12,360 nt of DNA from Sandaracinaceae bacterium (GTDB taxonomy: Bacteria > Myxococcota_A > Polyangia > Polyangiales > Sandaracinaceae): positions 1 to 12,360 of the forward strand of contig JANWYL010000078.1 in the NCBI GenBank assembly GCA_025056955.1, given 5' to 3'. Under the pieces are notes generated by a model. That model worked only from the letters and a program-made list of their open reading frames with translations, ran no database searches and was not told where the DNA came from. This document shows positions 1 to 6,426 of the stretch, in pieces. Position numbers and translations under genes: made by a program. Position 1 is the first letter of the stretch. The number at the start of each line of letters is the position of its first letter.

Positions 1-336
1 ACTCAAAAATGCAGCGTGCCTGCCGCCTGTGCTTTGCGTCCAGAGGGCTCTTGTGGCTTTGCAAAAATTCGCCTGGCTTTTGGACATCTGGGTTGGCGTA
101 GGCGATCGGATTTCACCCCTCATTGCCCATCACGCAAAGGGCCGCTCTTTCGTTCAGCACTTGGCGAAGGATGTCGATGGTTTCAAAGTGTTTGGCCCCC
201 CGATCAATCAAACAAGTACTGCAACCCCTTCTGGGTAGCGGCACACCCCTTCCTTATGGCCCATTCGCTCAAAAAAGCGCCGGAGCTCGCTTGCGGGCCT
301 GTGGACATCACCCACGATGTCGCACACCACCCAATC
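1..336 (-). pseudogene. Metallophosphoesterase (calcineurin-like) pseudogene, running off the left edge
   Basis: No intact frame exists, but the minus strand translated piecewise gives an ordered metallophosphoesterase. From 336 the frame reads CDIVGDVH, then a helix SELRRFFERMG, then YPEG and AVLV, before a TGA at 210-208. In a shifted frame (211-113) it continues LIDRG, ETIDILRQVLNERAALCV and MGNEG, then a TGA at 115-113. The same frame goes on with IAYANPDVQKPGEFLQSHKS and KHRRQ; after one extra base near 19 it reads HAAFL. Order and spacing match the family blocks GDxHG, GDxxDRG, GNHE-x-NAIAY and PxxPGEF. Besides the frame breaks, active-site residues are altered: HG became HR, and the GNHE histidine codon is now GAG. 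It would follow the adjacent kinase on the same strand, suggesting a former kinase/phosphatase pair. A GTG near 327 could have been the start. Identification is from memory of the family; the substrate is unknown. Confidence 0.8.
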
Positions 337-359
337 TTAGGCACCCTTCTTGAGAACAA

Positions 360-1349
360 TCAGGCTGCCCCAGCCAAAGGCCGGGTTGGGATTGCATCTT
401 CCAATGGAGGCCATGAGCGAATGAGCCCCCCTAGGCGTGCGTCGATCGAAGCCCGCGCGCCAACCAGGGGCCCAAGCGCTCTTGCAAAAGCCCGCATCGA
501 AGGGAAGCGCTCGGCCGGATCCCGAGCCAGCGCTTTGGCCACAATTTCATCGTAGGCGGGGTGGAGGTCTTGGCGAATGCGCCCGAGCCGAGGGGCATCC
601 TCTCTGATGATCCGGCGCAAAAGATTCGAAACGCTCGTCGAAACGAAAGGCAATCGCCCAGAAATGGCTTCAAACATCACAACGCCAAGCCCGAACACAT
701 CGGTACGCGCATCGACATCAGGGTTTCCGGCCGCCTGTTCGGGTGAGCAATAGCTTGGCGTTCCAAACACCCGACCCACTTCCCGCTCGCGCTCGTCTGG
801 GGGGGCGTCTGCGCTCGCGCACACGCCAAAATCGAGAAGGCGTATCCGCAACGCTCCATCACGCTCCCTTTCGATCCAGATGTGTTCCGGCTTGATGTCC
901 CTATGGACGTAGCCTTCTTGATGCACGATGTGGAGGGCAGAAGCCACCCGCAACGCGATCGCTGCCACAAGCTCGGCATCAAGGGTTCCCGTGCGCCTCA
1001 AAAGGCGCTGAAGAGACTCGCCCCAAACCCGCTCAAAAACGAGATAGGGCGAGCCATCCGCACCGGGAAATCCAGACAAGATCCCCTCATCCAACACGCT
1101 CACGATGGCTGGATGGGCCACCCGCCTCGCCACTTCGGCCTCCCGGCGGAGCCGCCGAACAAGATCGGGATTGTCGACAAAGCCAGGACGCAACACCTTG
1201 ACAACGACATGAGAGCCATCGCTCAGGCGCAGGGCATCAAAGGCAATCGATGTACCGCCAATTCCCAAAATGTCATTGATGCGGTAACGCCCGTCGAGAA
1301 CCTGACCTCTGAGCTCAGCACGCTCAGCCAAAGTGCTTTTCTTCCGCAT
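360..1349 (-). CDS. Cytoplasmic Hanks-type Ser/Thr protein kinase with Asn-to-His change in the catalytic loop
   Basis: A 329-residue protein kinase of the PknB/Hanks type, expected to transfer ATP phosphate to Ser/Thr of unknown targets. The kinase domain spans about residues 18-295: glycine loop LGIGGTS (28-34), ATP lysine K51 in VVVKVL, catalytic loop HRDIKPEH (149-156), DFG (173-175), activation segment ending GTPSYCSPE (SPE where APE is usual) and the structural aspartate in TDVFGLG. The residue normally Asn in HRDxKxxN, a Mg ligand, is His156 (codon CAC). There is no transmembrane or sensor domain, only a short tail of about 30 residues. I chose the ATG at 1349, preceded by GGGAGCGCGAGGGC; an in-frame upstream ATG at 1406 adds a 19-residue unlikely leader. 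It is divergent from the SixA-like gene and followed by the phosphatase pseudogene. The fold is certain; activity is uncertain because of His156. Confidence 0.93.
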   Translation of the reverse strand: MRKKSTLAERAELRGQVLDGRYRINDILGIGGTSIAFDALRLSDGSHVVVKVLRPGFVDNPDLVRRLRREAEVARRVAHPAIVSVLDEGILSGFPGADGSPYLVFERVWGESLQRLLRRTGTLDAELVAAIALRVASALHIVHQEGYVHRDIKPEHIWIERERDGALRIRLLDFGVCASADAPPDEREREVGRVFGTPSYCSPEQAAGNPDVDARTDVFGLGVVMFEAISGRLPFVSTSVSNLLRRIIREDAPRLGRIRQDLHPAYDEIVAKALARDPAERFPSMRAFARALGPLVGARASIDARLGGLIRSWPPLEDAIPTRPLAGAA

Positions 1350-1456
1350 GCCCTCGCGCTCCCTTTGTTGCGTTGCGTGTGCACAAGCTCTGCCAAAAGG
1401 CCCCAAGAGGTCAAAAAAACGTCCAAAATCAGCTAGGATTGGCGCAAGAGGGAAGC

Positions 1457-1948
1457 ATGGCCATTTTGCTTTTGCGACACGGAAACTCGGTGCGAAGAGA
1501 TGGGTTGGATGCCGCTCGCCCGCTCAGCCAAGCGGGCCGAAAAGAAATCGAAGCCACCATCGAGCGCGCAGCCCAGGAACTTCTCGGGCAGCGGATTGGC
1601 TTTTGCGTCTCAAGTCACCTCGTTCGGGCTGTGCAAAGCGCTGAAATCGCCTGTGCAACCTTCAAAAAGGCCCGGGTTGAGGTGCCTGCCTGGATCGACG
1701 CCGATCCTTGCTTTGAGCCCGACGCCAACCCCTTGGTTGCTGCCCAACGCCTTGAAGCCCTTGAAGCTGAGCATGGTACAGTTCTGTGCGCATGCCACGA
1801 GCCAATCATCCGCCACCTCACCGCCATTCTGGCTCCTGAAGTAGGAGCCACGCCCTACGCCACTGGCGAAATCGCATGCATCGAAAACAAAAAGGTGCGT
1901 TGGCGTTTTGCGCCATCCTCCCTCGCCCCTGGCCGCGAGCGGGCATAA
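1457..1948 (+). CDS. SixA-like phosphohistidine phosphatase (histidine phosphatase superfamily)
   Basis: A 163-residue single-domain protein of the usual SixA size. It begins MAILLLRHG, the N-terminal strand and RHG motif (Arg7, His8 as the phospho-acceptor, Gly9). Further landmarks are the second arginine in SSHLVRAVQSAE (Arg57) and the second histidine in CHEP (His114), then the C-terminal pattern ATGEIACIE seen in SixA proteins. Known family members remove phosphate from phosphohistidine on HPt domains or PTS-type proteins; the target here is unknown. The start at 1457 is chosen because the RHG motif must lie at the extreme N-terminus and AGAGGGAAGC precedes it; an upstream in-frame ATG at 1373 would add 28 unrelated residues overlapping the divergent kinase gene. 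Its TAA is immediately followed by the ATG of the large kinase, so the two are almost surely co-translated, implying a shared pathway. Confidence 0.92.
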   Translation: MAILLLRHGNSVRRDGLDAARPLSQAGRKEIEATIERAAQELLGQRIGFCVSSHLVRAVQSAEIACATFKKARVEVPAWIDADPCFEPDANPLVAAQRLEALEAEHGTVLCACHEPIIRHLTAILAPEVGATPYATGEIACIENKKVRWRFAPSSLAPGRERA

Positions 1949-4003
1949 ATGGAAAACGCTTCGAAACTCGAAGAACTCATCGCCAAGGGTGCCTACGATG
2001 AGGCCATCCAAAGCCTGATCGACACGGGCGCCTACGAAGAAGCGGCCTCGCTTTGCCTTCGCCTTTGGCGCTTCGAAGAGGCAGTCGAGTATGCCCTTCG
2101 CTCTTCGAAGCCCGAGCTCGCCTACGCCCATGCCCTCCGTTCCCGCGATCCGAAGCTCATCGAGCGCGCGATTTGCGCCCTTTCGAACCACCCTCAAGCG
2201 GCCCGCAGGGCAGCCCAGCAGGCCGAGATCGAGCGCCGCTGGGCCGATGCAGGAGCCCTCTGGGAAAAAGCAGGCGAACTCGAAAGAGCGCTCGCTTTGT
2301 ACGAACAAGCAGGGGAACTCGCCAAGGCAGCACAACTTGCCGAAAAACGCGGCGAATGGCGGCAGGCAGGGATGCTCTATGAGCGCTGGCTAGATGCCAA
2401 CCCCGAAGACGAGGAGGCAGCAATAGGACTTGCGCGCATTCTCCTCGCTTTTGGCAAGTCCGATGCCGCTTTGGCCCGCCTCCAGGCATGCATCCGCGGG
2501 GGTGCTCCCACTCCTTCCCTTCTCCGCTGGCTTTTCCGTGCCTTGCTTGCCCAAGGCCTTGAGGAAGCCGCACGCGAAACCCTCCGCGAACTCCGCCGCC
2601 TGGACCCAACGCTTCCAAGCAACCCCCATGATGCGCTTTCTCAGCTCGAAGCCCAAGAGCACCTTCCACGAATAGAAGAAAGGGAGCTTCTGCTTGGGCG
2701 CTATCGCCCCCTTGCCCCCTTGGGGGCCGGGGCCACCGGCCGCGTCTTTCGTGCCCTCGACCTCCTCACCGAAAGGGAAGTGGCAATCAAAATCCTCAAT
2801 GCCCCAAGCCCCGAGGCCCTTCGCCGTTTTGAGCGCGAAGCCAAGCTCGGCATGCGCCTTGACCACCCGCACATCCTTCGCATCTTGCACTTCGATCCCT
2901 CCGCTCCCCTGATCGCCATGGAACTCATGAAGGAAACCCTCGCTGCGCGCCTTAGGCCAGGGGAAGCCATGCCACCGCTTCGGGTCAAAGGAATTGCCCT
3001 GGCAATCCTCTCGGGGCTTTCCGCCTTGCACCGCGCCGGTGTGATTCACCGCGATCTCAAGCCCGAAAACATCTTTTTCAACCAAAGCGGCGTGCTCAAA
3101 ATCGGCGATCTCGGGACCGCTCACCTGATTGACACCCAAGCAACCCTCACGGGTGCGATGATGGGTTCACTGCCATTTATGGCCCCGGAACTCATCCATT
3201 CCTCCATTCAACCATGTCCCGCAACCGACATTTACTCCTTCGGGGTGATTCTGTTTCGCCTTCTCGTTGGCAGGCTCCCCTTTCCAGGACCGGACTTCAT
3301 CACCCAACACCTCAACTCCCCAATCCCATCTGCATCAGCACTTGCACCTTGGCTTCCGCCCTCATTTGACTACCTTTTTCAGAGGCTTCTCGCCAAAAAC
3401 CCTGATTCTCGACCTCAATCTGCTCAAGCCACTCAAGAACTCATCGAGGATTTGCCTTTTGAATCAGCCGAAGACAACCACAACAGCAACCTAAGGAAAG
3501 TGGAAATACCCCCTCTTGAACCCGATCCTCCACCTCCACAACCAATCCCGCTAGGAAGATACACCCTCATTGGTTCAGCCGATTACCTTGGTGTCACCAT
3601 CGATATTGTTCGCGATACCCTTCTGGATCGCAAGCTTTGGTCTGTGCGTGTTCCTAGGCAAGCTCTCCCCCTCATCCATCGTTTTGCCCGTGTGCTTTCT
3701 CCTTTCATCCAATGCGTGATCGATATCGACGATGAGAGTGGCCTAGTGCTCCTCGAGGCTCCCCTTTTCCTCGCACCCCCTCTTTCGAAAGAGCACCTCC
3801 CCCTCCTCCTTCGGGCCCTTGATCTTTTGCACCATGCTGGCCTTTCCCATGGTTCAATCGATCGCCACGCCCTCGGACTCTCCCAAGCCCGTCCCTTACT
3901 CCTTTTGCCATTGCCTGCAATTCTCAGTGGCTCGTGGACACAAGCACCCTTCTTCGAGGAGCGAAAGCGCCTTGAAGCCCTCTTTCAACTGCCCTCTCAA
4001 TGA
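1949..4003 (+). CDS. Helical-repeat Ser/Thr kinase with a C-terminal pseudokinase-like domain
   Basis: A 684-residue multidomain protein, predicted cytoplasmic. Residues 1-235 are tandem helical (TPR-like) repeats, e.g. ALWEKAGELERALALYEQAG, likely a protein-binding scaffold. Residues 248-500 are a Hanks kinase domain: glycine loop LGAGATGRVF (258-267), VAIK with Lys281, HRDLKPEN (367-374), DLG replacing DFG (387-389), APE (412-414) and DIYSFG. All catalytic residues are present, so this domain should be active. A proline-rich linker (about 519-534) leads to residues 535-684, which start LGRYTLIG like a second kinase N-lobe. This domain has Arg567 where the ATP lysine belongs, HGS (634-636) instead of HRD, and no DFG, so it looks like a truncated pseudokinase (inference). 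The start ATG abuts the SixA-like stop with no gap, implying translational coupling. Its 3' end overlaps the convergent methyltransferase gene by 7 bp. Substrates are unknown. Confidence 0.93.
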   Translation: MENASKLEELIAKGAYDEAIQSLIDTGAYEEAASLCLRLWRFEEAVEYALRSSKPELAYAHALRSRDPKLIERAICALSNHPQAARRAAQQAEIERRWADAGALWEKAGELERALALYEQAGELAKAAQLAEKRGEWRQAGMLYERWLDANPEDEEAAIGLARILLAFGKSDAALARLQACIRGGAPTPSLLRWLFRALLAQGLEEAARETLRELRRLDPTLPSNPHDALSQLEAQEHLPRIEERELLLGRYRPLAPLGAGATGRVFRALDLLTEREVAIKILNAPSPEALRRFEREAKLGMRLDHPHILRILHFDPSAPLIAMELMKETLAARLRPGEAMPPLRVKGIALAILSGLSALHRAGVIHRDLKPENIFFNQSGVLKIGDLGTAHLIDTQATLTGAMMGSLPFMAPELIHSSIQPCPATDIYSFGVILFRLLVGRLPFPGPDFITQHLNSPIPSASALAPWLPPSFDYLFQRLLAKNPDSRPQSAQATQELIEDLPFESAEDNHNSNLRKVEIPPLEPDPPPPQPIPLGRYTLIGSADYLGVTIDIVRDTLLDRKLWSVRVPRQALPLIHRFARVLSPFIQCVIDIDDESGLVLLEAPLFLAPPLSKEHLPLLLRALDLLHHAGLSHGSIDRHALGLSQARPLLLLPLPAILSGSWTQAPFFEERKRLEALFQLPSQ

Positions 4004-4737
4004 CTCACCTCCCTCTCAACATGCCCCCGCATTGGCACAAAACGCACAGGGATATCTTTCGTTTCAACCCAGCGATCGGCACTCACCCTATGGAGAACAA
4101 CGAGTGATTGCCACTCTACCCCAACTGGTGCAACCAAACGCCCCCCAACGCGGATTTGGTTTTTGAGCAGCTCAGGAATACGTGGTGGTGCTGCGGTGAG
4201 AATCACTCCATCGAAAGGAGCGGCTTCCGGCCACCCCGCATAACCATCTCCCGTTTTGACTTTCACCCTTTTAAAATTTAATTTTTCAAGGCGCTCCTTC
4301 GCTTGCTCTGCAAGGGATTCAATGATCTCAATTGAGAACACCTCGCAACCCATGGCATCAAGCACGGCCGCCTGGTAGCCAGAGCCAGTCCCAATTTCGA
4401 GCACCCGGCAAGGAGGGTGAATTTCTAGAAGCTCCGTCATTTTGGCCACCACAAAAGGTTGGCTGATCGTTTGCCCGTGCCCAATGGGCAAGGGCCGGTT
4501 GGCGTAGGCGAGCCCTTCGAGTTCGGGTGGCACAAAGAGGTGCCGCGGAACCAGGCCAATTGCCTTAAGCACCCTCTCGTCTTTGATGCCTTCTTCGCGA
4601 AGGATTTGAACGAGCTGCGCCCTCGCTTTGGCAAAAGCATCCTCCTCACCCTCAGCCCGCACCCTCATGCCACAAGCCGCAAGCATACACCACGACACCC
4701 AACCCCACAATCGCCCCATCCAATCGCGTCCACCCAT
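3997..4737 (-). CDS. pcm: Protein-L-isoaspartate O-methyltransferase with N-terminal lipoprotein-type signal
   Basis: A 246-residue PIMT, which transfers methyl from S-adenosylmethionine to L-isoaspartyl residues of damaged proteins to start their repair. Family signatures include RHLFVP (about 65-70), GHGQTISQP (86-94), the SAM-binding motif LEIGTGSGYQAAVL (113-126) and the later block GWPEAAPFDGVILTAA. Typical cytoplasmic PIMTs are about 205-220 residues. This one has about 30 extra N-terminal residues: MGGRDWMGR, a hydrophobic stretch LWGWVSWCM, then LAAC (19-22), which looks like a lipobox, so the enzyme is probably exported and lipid-anchored (inference). ATG 4737 has AAGG just upstream; an in-frame ATG at 4719 would also keep the signal. 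It lies 30 bp downstream of the cysteine-rich lipoprotein gene on the same strand, a likely operon. The enzymatic family is certain; location is inferred from the N-terminus. Confidence 0.93.
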   Translation of the reverse strand: MGGRDWMGRLWGWVSWCMLAACGMRVRAEGEEDAFAKARAQLVQILREEGIKDERVLKAIGLVPRHLFVPPELEGLAYANRPLPIGHGQTISQPFVVAKMTELLEIHPPCRVLEIGTGSGYQAAVLDAMGCEVFSIEIIESLAEQAKERLEKLNFKRVKVKTGDGYAGWPEAAPFDGVILTAAPPRIPELLKNQIRVGGRLVAPVGVEWQSLVVLHRVSADRWVETKDIPVRFVPMRGHVEREVSH

Positions 4738-4767
4738 GCCTTCATCATGACGAGTCCCTTGAAAAAA

Positions 4768-5295
4768 TCAAGGCGAGCACATGCAGCGTGGCACTCCACC
4801 CTCCAAAACGAGATCGCATGGGCTCATGCATTCCTCAACCATTTCATATCTCAGACGAATCACCGACTCGCAACTCATATCACTCCTCTCGCCACTTTGA
4901 GCACAACTCTCCATTCCCTCCCGCACCTCGCTTGCAATCACCTCAAATCCACCTGGCCATATCCTTGTTAGCTTCCATTCTTGCAAGCGCTTTGAGCCGA
5001 TGCATCCGCGCCAATTTTCATCGAGCTTTCTGACAATCCCCCGATCCATTTCAAAGGTCGCTCGCAGGCCTCCACCGAGATCAACGTTCAAAAAACCATC
5101 CCCAACAACGACTGCAACCCACTCTTGGCGCATGGCATGATCCCTTCCGCAGGTGTCGATCTCTGGGTAAAAACGAAGCTCATAAATCCCGCTTTTGATT
5201 TCAATGCTTTCATGGCTCATCGCACAACCCAAAACACCAAGGAATGGCACAAGAGCGATCCACTCTTTCACCAAGTGCGCAACTTCTCTTCCCAT
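4768..5295 (-). CDS. Hypothetical cysteine-rich lipoprotein
   Basis: A 175-residue protein I do not recognise. The N-terminus MGREVAHLVKEWIALVPFLGVLGC has a short charged start, a hydrophobic core and VLGC (21-24), consistent with lipidation at Cys24. The mature part contains eight further cysteines (about 49, 98, 131, 142, 156, 160, 171, 173), an even number suggesting up to four disulfides in an oxidising compartment. The middle looks beta-rich (e.g. EWVAVVVGDGFLNVDL) and may be a small beta-barrel or sandwich, but no family motif is evident. The start is well supported: GGAGG lies six bases before the ATG, and a TTGACA-containing promoter candidate is just upstream. It is first in a probable two-gene unit with the exported isoaspartate methyltransferase, so it acts in the envelope. 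No function is claimed. Confidence 0.82.
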   Translation of the reverse strand: MGREVAHLVKEWIALVPFLGVLGCAMSHESIEIKSGIYELRFYPEIDTCGRDHAMRQEWVAVVVGDGFLNVDLGGGLRATFEMDRGIVRKLDENWRGCIGSKRLQEWKLTRIWPGGFEVIASEVREGMESCAQSGERSDMSCESVIRLRYEMVEECMSPCDLVLEGGVPRCMCSP

Positions 5296-5301
5296 CTCAA
5301 T

Positions 5302-5306
5302 CCTCC
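5302..5306 (-). promoter_or_regulatory. Strong ribosome binding site of the cysteine-rich lipoprotein gene
   Basis: On the minus strand GGAGG is followed by ATTGAG and the ATG at 5295, an ideal six-base spacing. It fixes the start of the lipoprotein reading frame. Most genes in this window have weaker Shine-Dalgarno matches. Confidence 0.7.
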
Positions 5307-5314
5307 AAAGCGCC

Positions 5315-5342
5315 CCTACACGGCCAAAACGCCTTTTGTCAA
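5315..5342 (-). promoter_or_regulatory. Candidate sigma-70-type promoter for the lipoprotein/methyltransferase pair
   Basis: The minus strand carries a perfect -35 hexamer TTGACA (5342-5337), a 16-base spacer and a weak -10 hexamer TGTAGG (5320-5315). Transcription would begin near 5308, leaving a very short leader that contains the GGAGG site. It lies in the 100-bp divergent gap between the lipoprotein gene and the FAH-family gene. The -10 is poor (three of six), so this is only a candidate. Confidence 0.35.
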
Positions 5343-5395
5343 AAAAGTTTCCGATCGAGCTTGGCTTTCTGCAGCAATTCCGCTAATCGATGCCC

Positions 5396-6391
5396 ATGAA
5401 GCTTGCATCTCTGCGTCATGGCCGAGACGGTGCACTCATCGTCGTCTCTCGCGATGGCCGCCGCTTCGCGCGGGCTCACTCCATCGCACCCACCCTTCAG
5501 TCCGCCCTTGACCGCTGGGAGGAGTGCGAGACCGAACTGCGGAAGCTTTCCGATCGTCTGGAAAGCGGTGCGATCGAGGGGGAGCCGCTTGATGTCCACG
5601 CCCTCAGTGCTCCCCTGCCTCGGGCCTATGAGTGGGTCGATGCTTCGGCATTCATCAACCACGTGATCCTTGTGCGAAAGGCCCGCGGTGCCGAGCCTCC
5701 CCCCAAGCTTTACACAGAGCCCCTCGTCTACCAAGGTGGCTCTAGCGTGCTTTTGGGGCCTCGGGATCCCATCACCCTGGCTGATCCCGCTTGGGGTTGC
5801 GATTTTGAGGCCGAGATCGCCCTGATCCTCGGCGATACCCCTGAAGGCACAACCACCAAGCAGGCACAGCGCCACATTCGCCTGATCCTTCTTGTCAACG
5901 ACGTCACCCTCCGCAACCTCGTTCCCGAGGAGCTCGCAAAGGGCTTTGGCTTTTTCCTAAGCAAGCCCGCAAGTGCTTTTTCACCCTTTGCAATCACCCT
6001 CGATGAGCTTGGTGAATATTGGCGCGATGGAAGAGTTCACCTTCCACTGCGAAGCCATTTGAACGGGAAGCTCATCGGTGATCCGAATGCTGGAGAAATG
6101 CACTTTTCCTTTTTTGAGCTCATCGCCTACATCACCCGCACCCGCTCTTTTGGTGCAGGAACAATCCTTGGGAGCGGCACAGTCTCAAATGCAGACCCCT
6201 CCCGTGGTGTTTCTTGCCTTGTCGAGAAGCGAATGCGTGAAATCCTTGAAAACGGCCAAGCGCTTACCCCATTTTTGCAATGGGGCGATGAGGTTGAAAT
6301 CGAGATGCAAACAAAGGATGGGGAATCGCTTTTTGGCTCGATCCGACAGAGGGTGATCCCCCGAAACCATGACCCACATCAACCAAGTTGA
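5396..6391 (+). CDS. Fumarylacetoacetate hydrolase (FAH) family protein
   Basis: A 331-residue FAH-superfamily enzyme. The family cleaves C-C bonds of, or hydrates/decarboxylates, beta-diketo-acid type metabolites at a divalent-metal site, typically in breakdown of aromatic compounds such as tyrosine via homogentisate. The N-terminal part (1-75, MKLASLRHG, APTLQSALDRWEE, APLPRAYEWVD) matches the FAH N-terminal domain of proteobacterial members. The catalytic part has the metal-binding DFEAE (136-140, Glu138 and Glu140), LVNDVTLRN with Asp169, GFGFFLSKPASAFSPF with Lys190, and the glycine block GSGTVSN. Length is normal for this subgroup. Homologues begin at MKLA, so I chose ATG 5396; ATG 5390 adds only two residues, and neither has a clear Shine-Dalgarno site. 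No other aromatic-catabolism gene is nearby, so the substrate cannot be assigned. It converges with the MepA-like gene, 35 bp away. Confidence 0.93.
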   Translation: MKLASLRHGRDGALIVVSRDGRRFARAHSIAPTLQSALDRWEECETELRKLSDRLESGAIEGEPLDVHALSAPLPRAYEWVDASAFINHVILVRKARGAEPPPKLYTEPLVYQGGSSVLLGPRDPITLADPAWGCDFEAEIALILGDTPEGTTTKQAQRHIRLILLVNDVTLRNLVPEELAKGFGFFLSKPASAFSPFAITLDELGEYWRDGRVHLPLRSHLNGKLIGDPNAGEMHFSFFELIAYITRTRSFGAGTILGSGTVSNADPSRGVSCLVEKRMREILENGQALTPFLQWGDEVEIEMQTKDGESLFGSIRQRVIPRNHDPHQPS

Positions 6392-6426
6392 TTGGATCTA
6401 GACGCGTTGGATGGTAAGTGCACCCA

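Noticed and set aside
16..555. A 179-codon plus-strand open frame at the left edge
   Set aside because: It lies antisense to the phosphatase pseudogene and the 3' end of the kinase gene, and its composition (Ala/Arg/Ser-rich, no motif) is that of a shadow frame.
1373..1456. Upstream start for the SixA-like protein
   Set aside because: The RHG motif belongs within the first ten residues of this family, and the extra 28 residues are basic and unrelated.
1610..3139. Long minus-strand open frames opposite the SixA-like and kinase genes (241 and 249 codons)
   Set aside because: The plus-strand genes have clear catalytic motifs throughout. The opposite frames show no recognisable motif and follow from the codon bias of the real genes.
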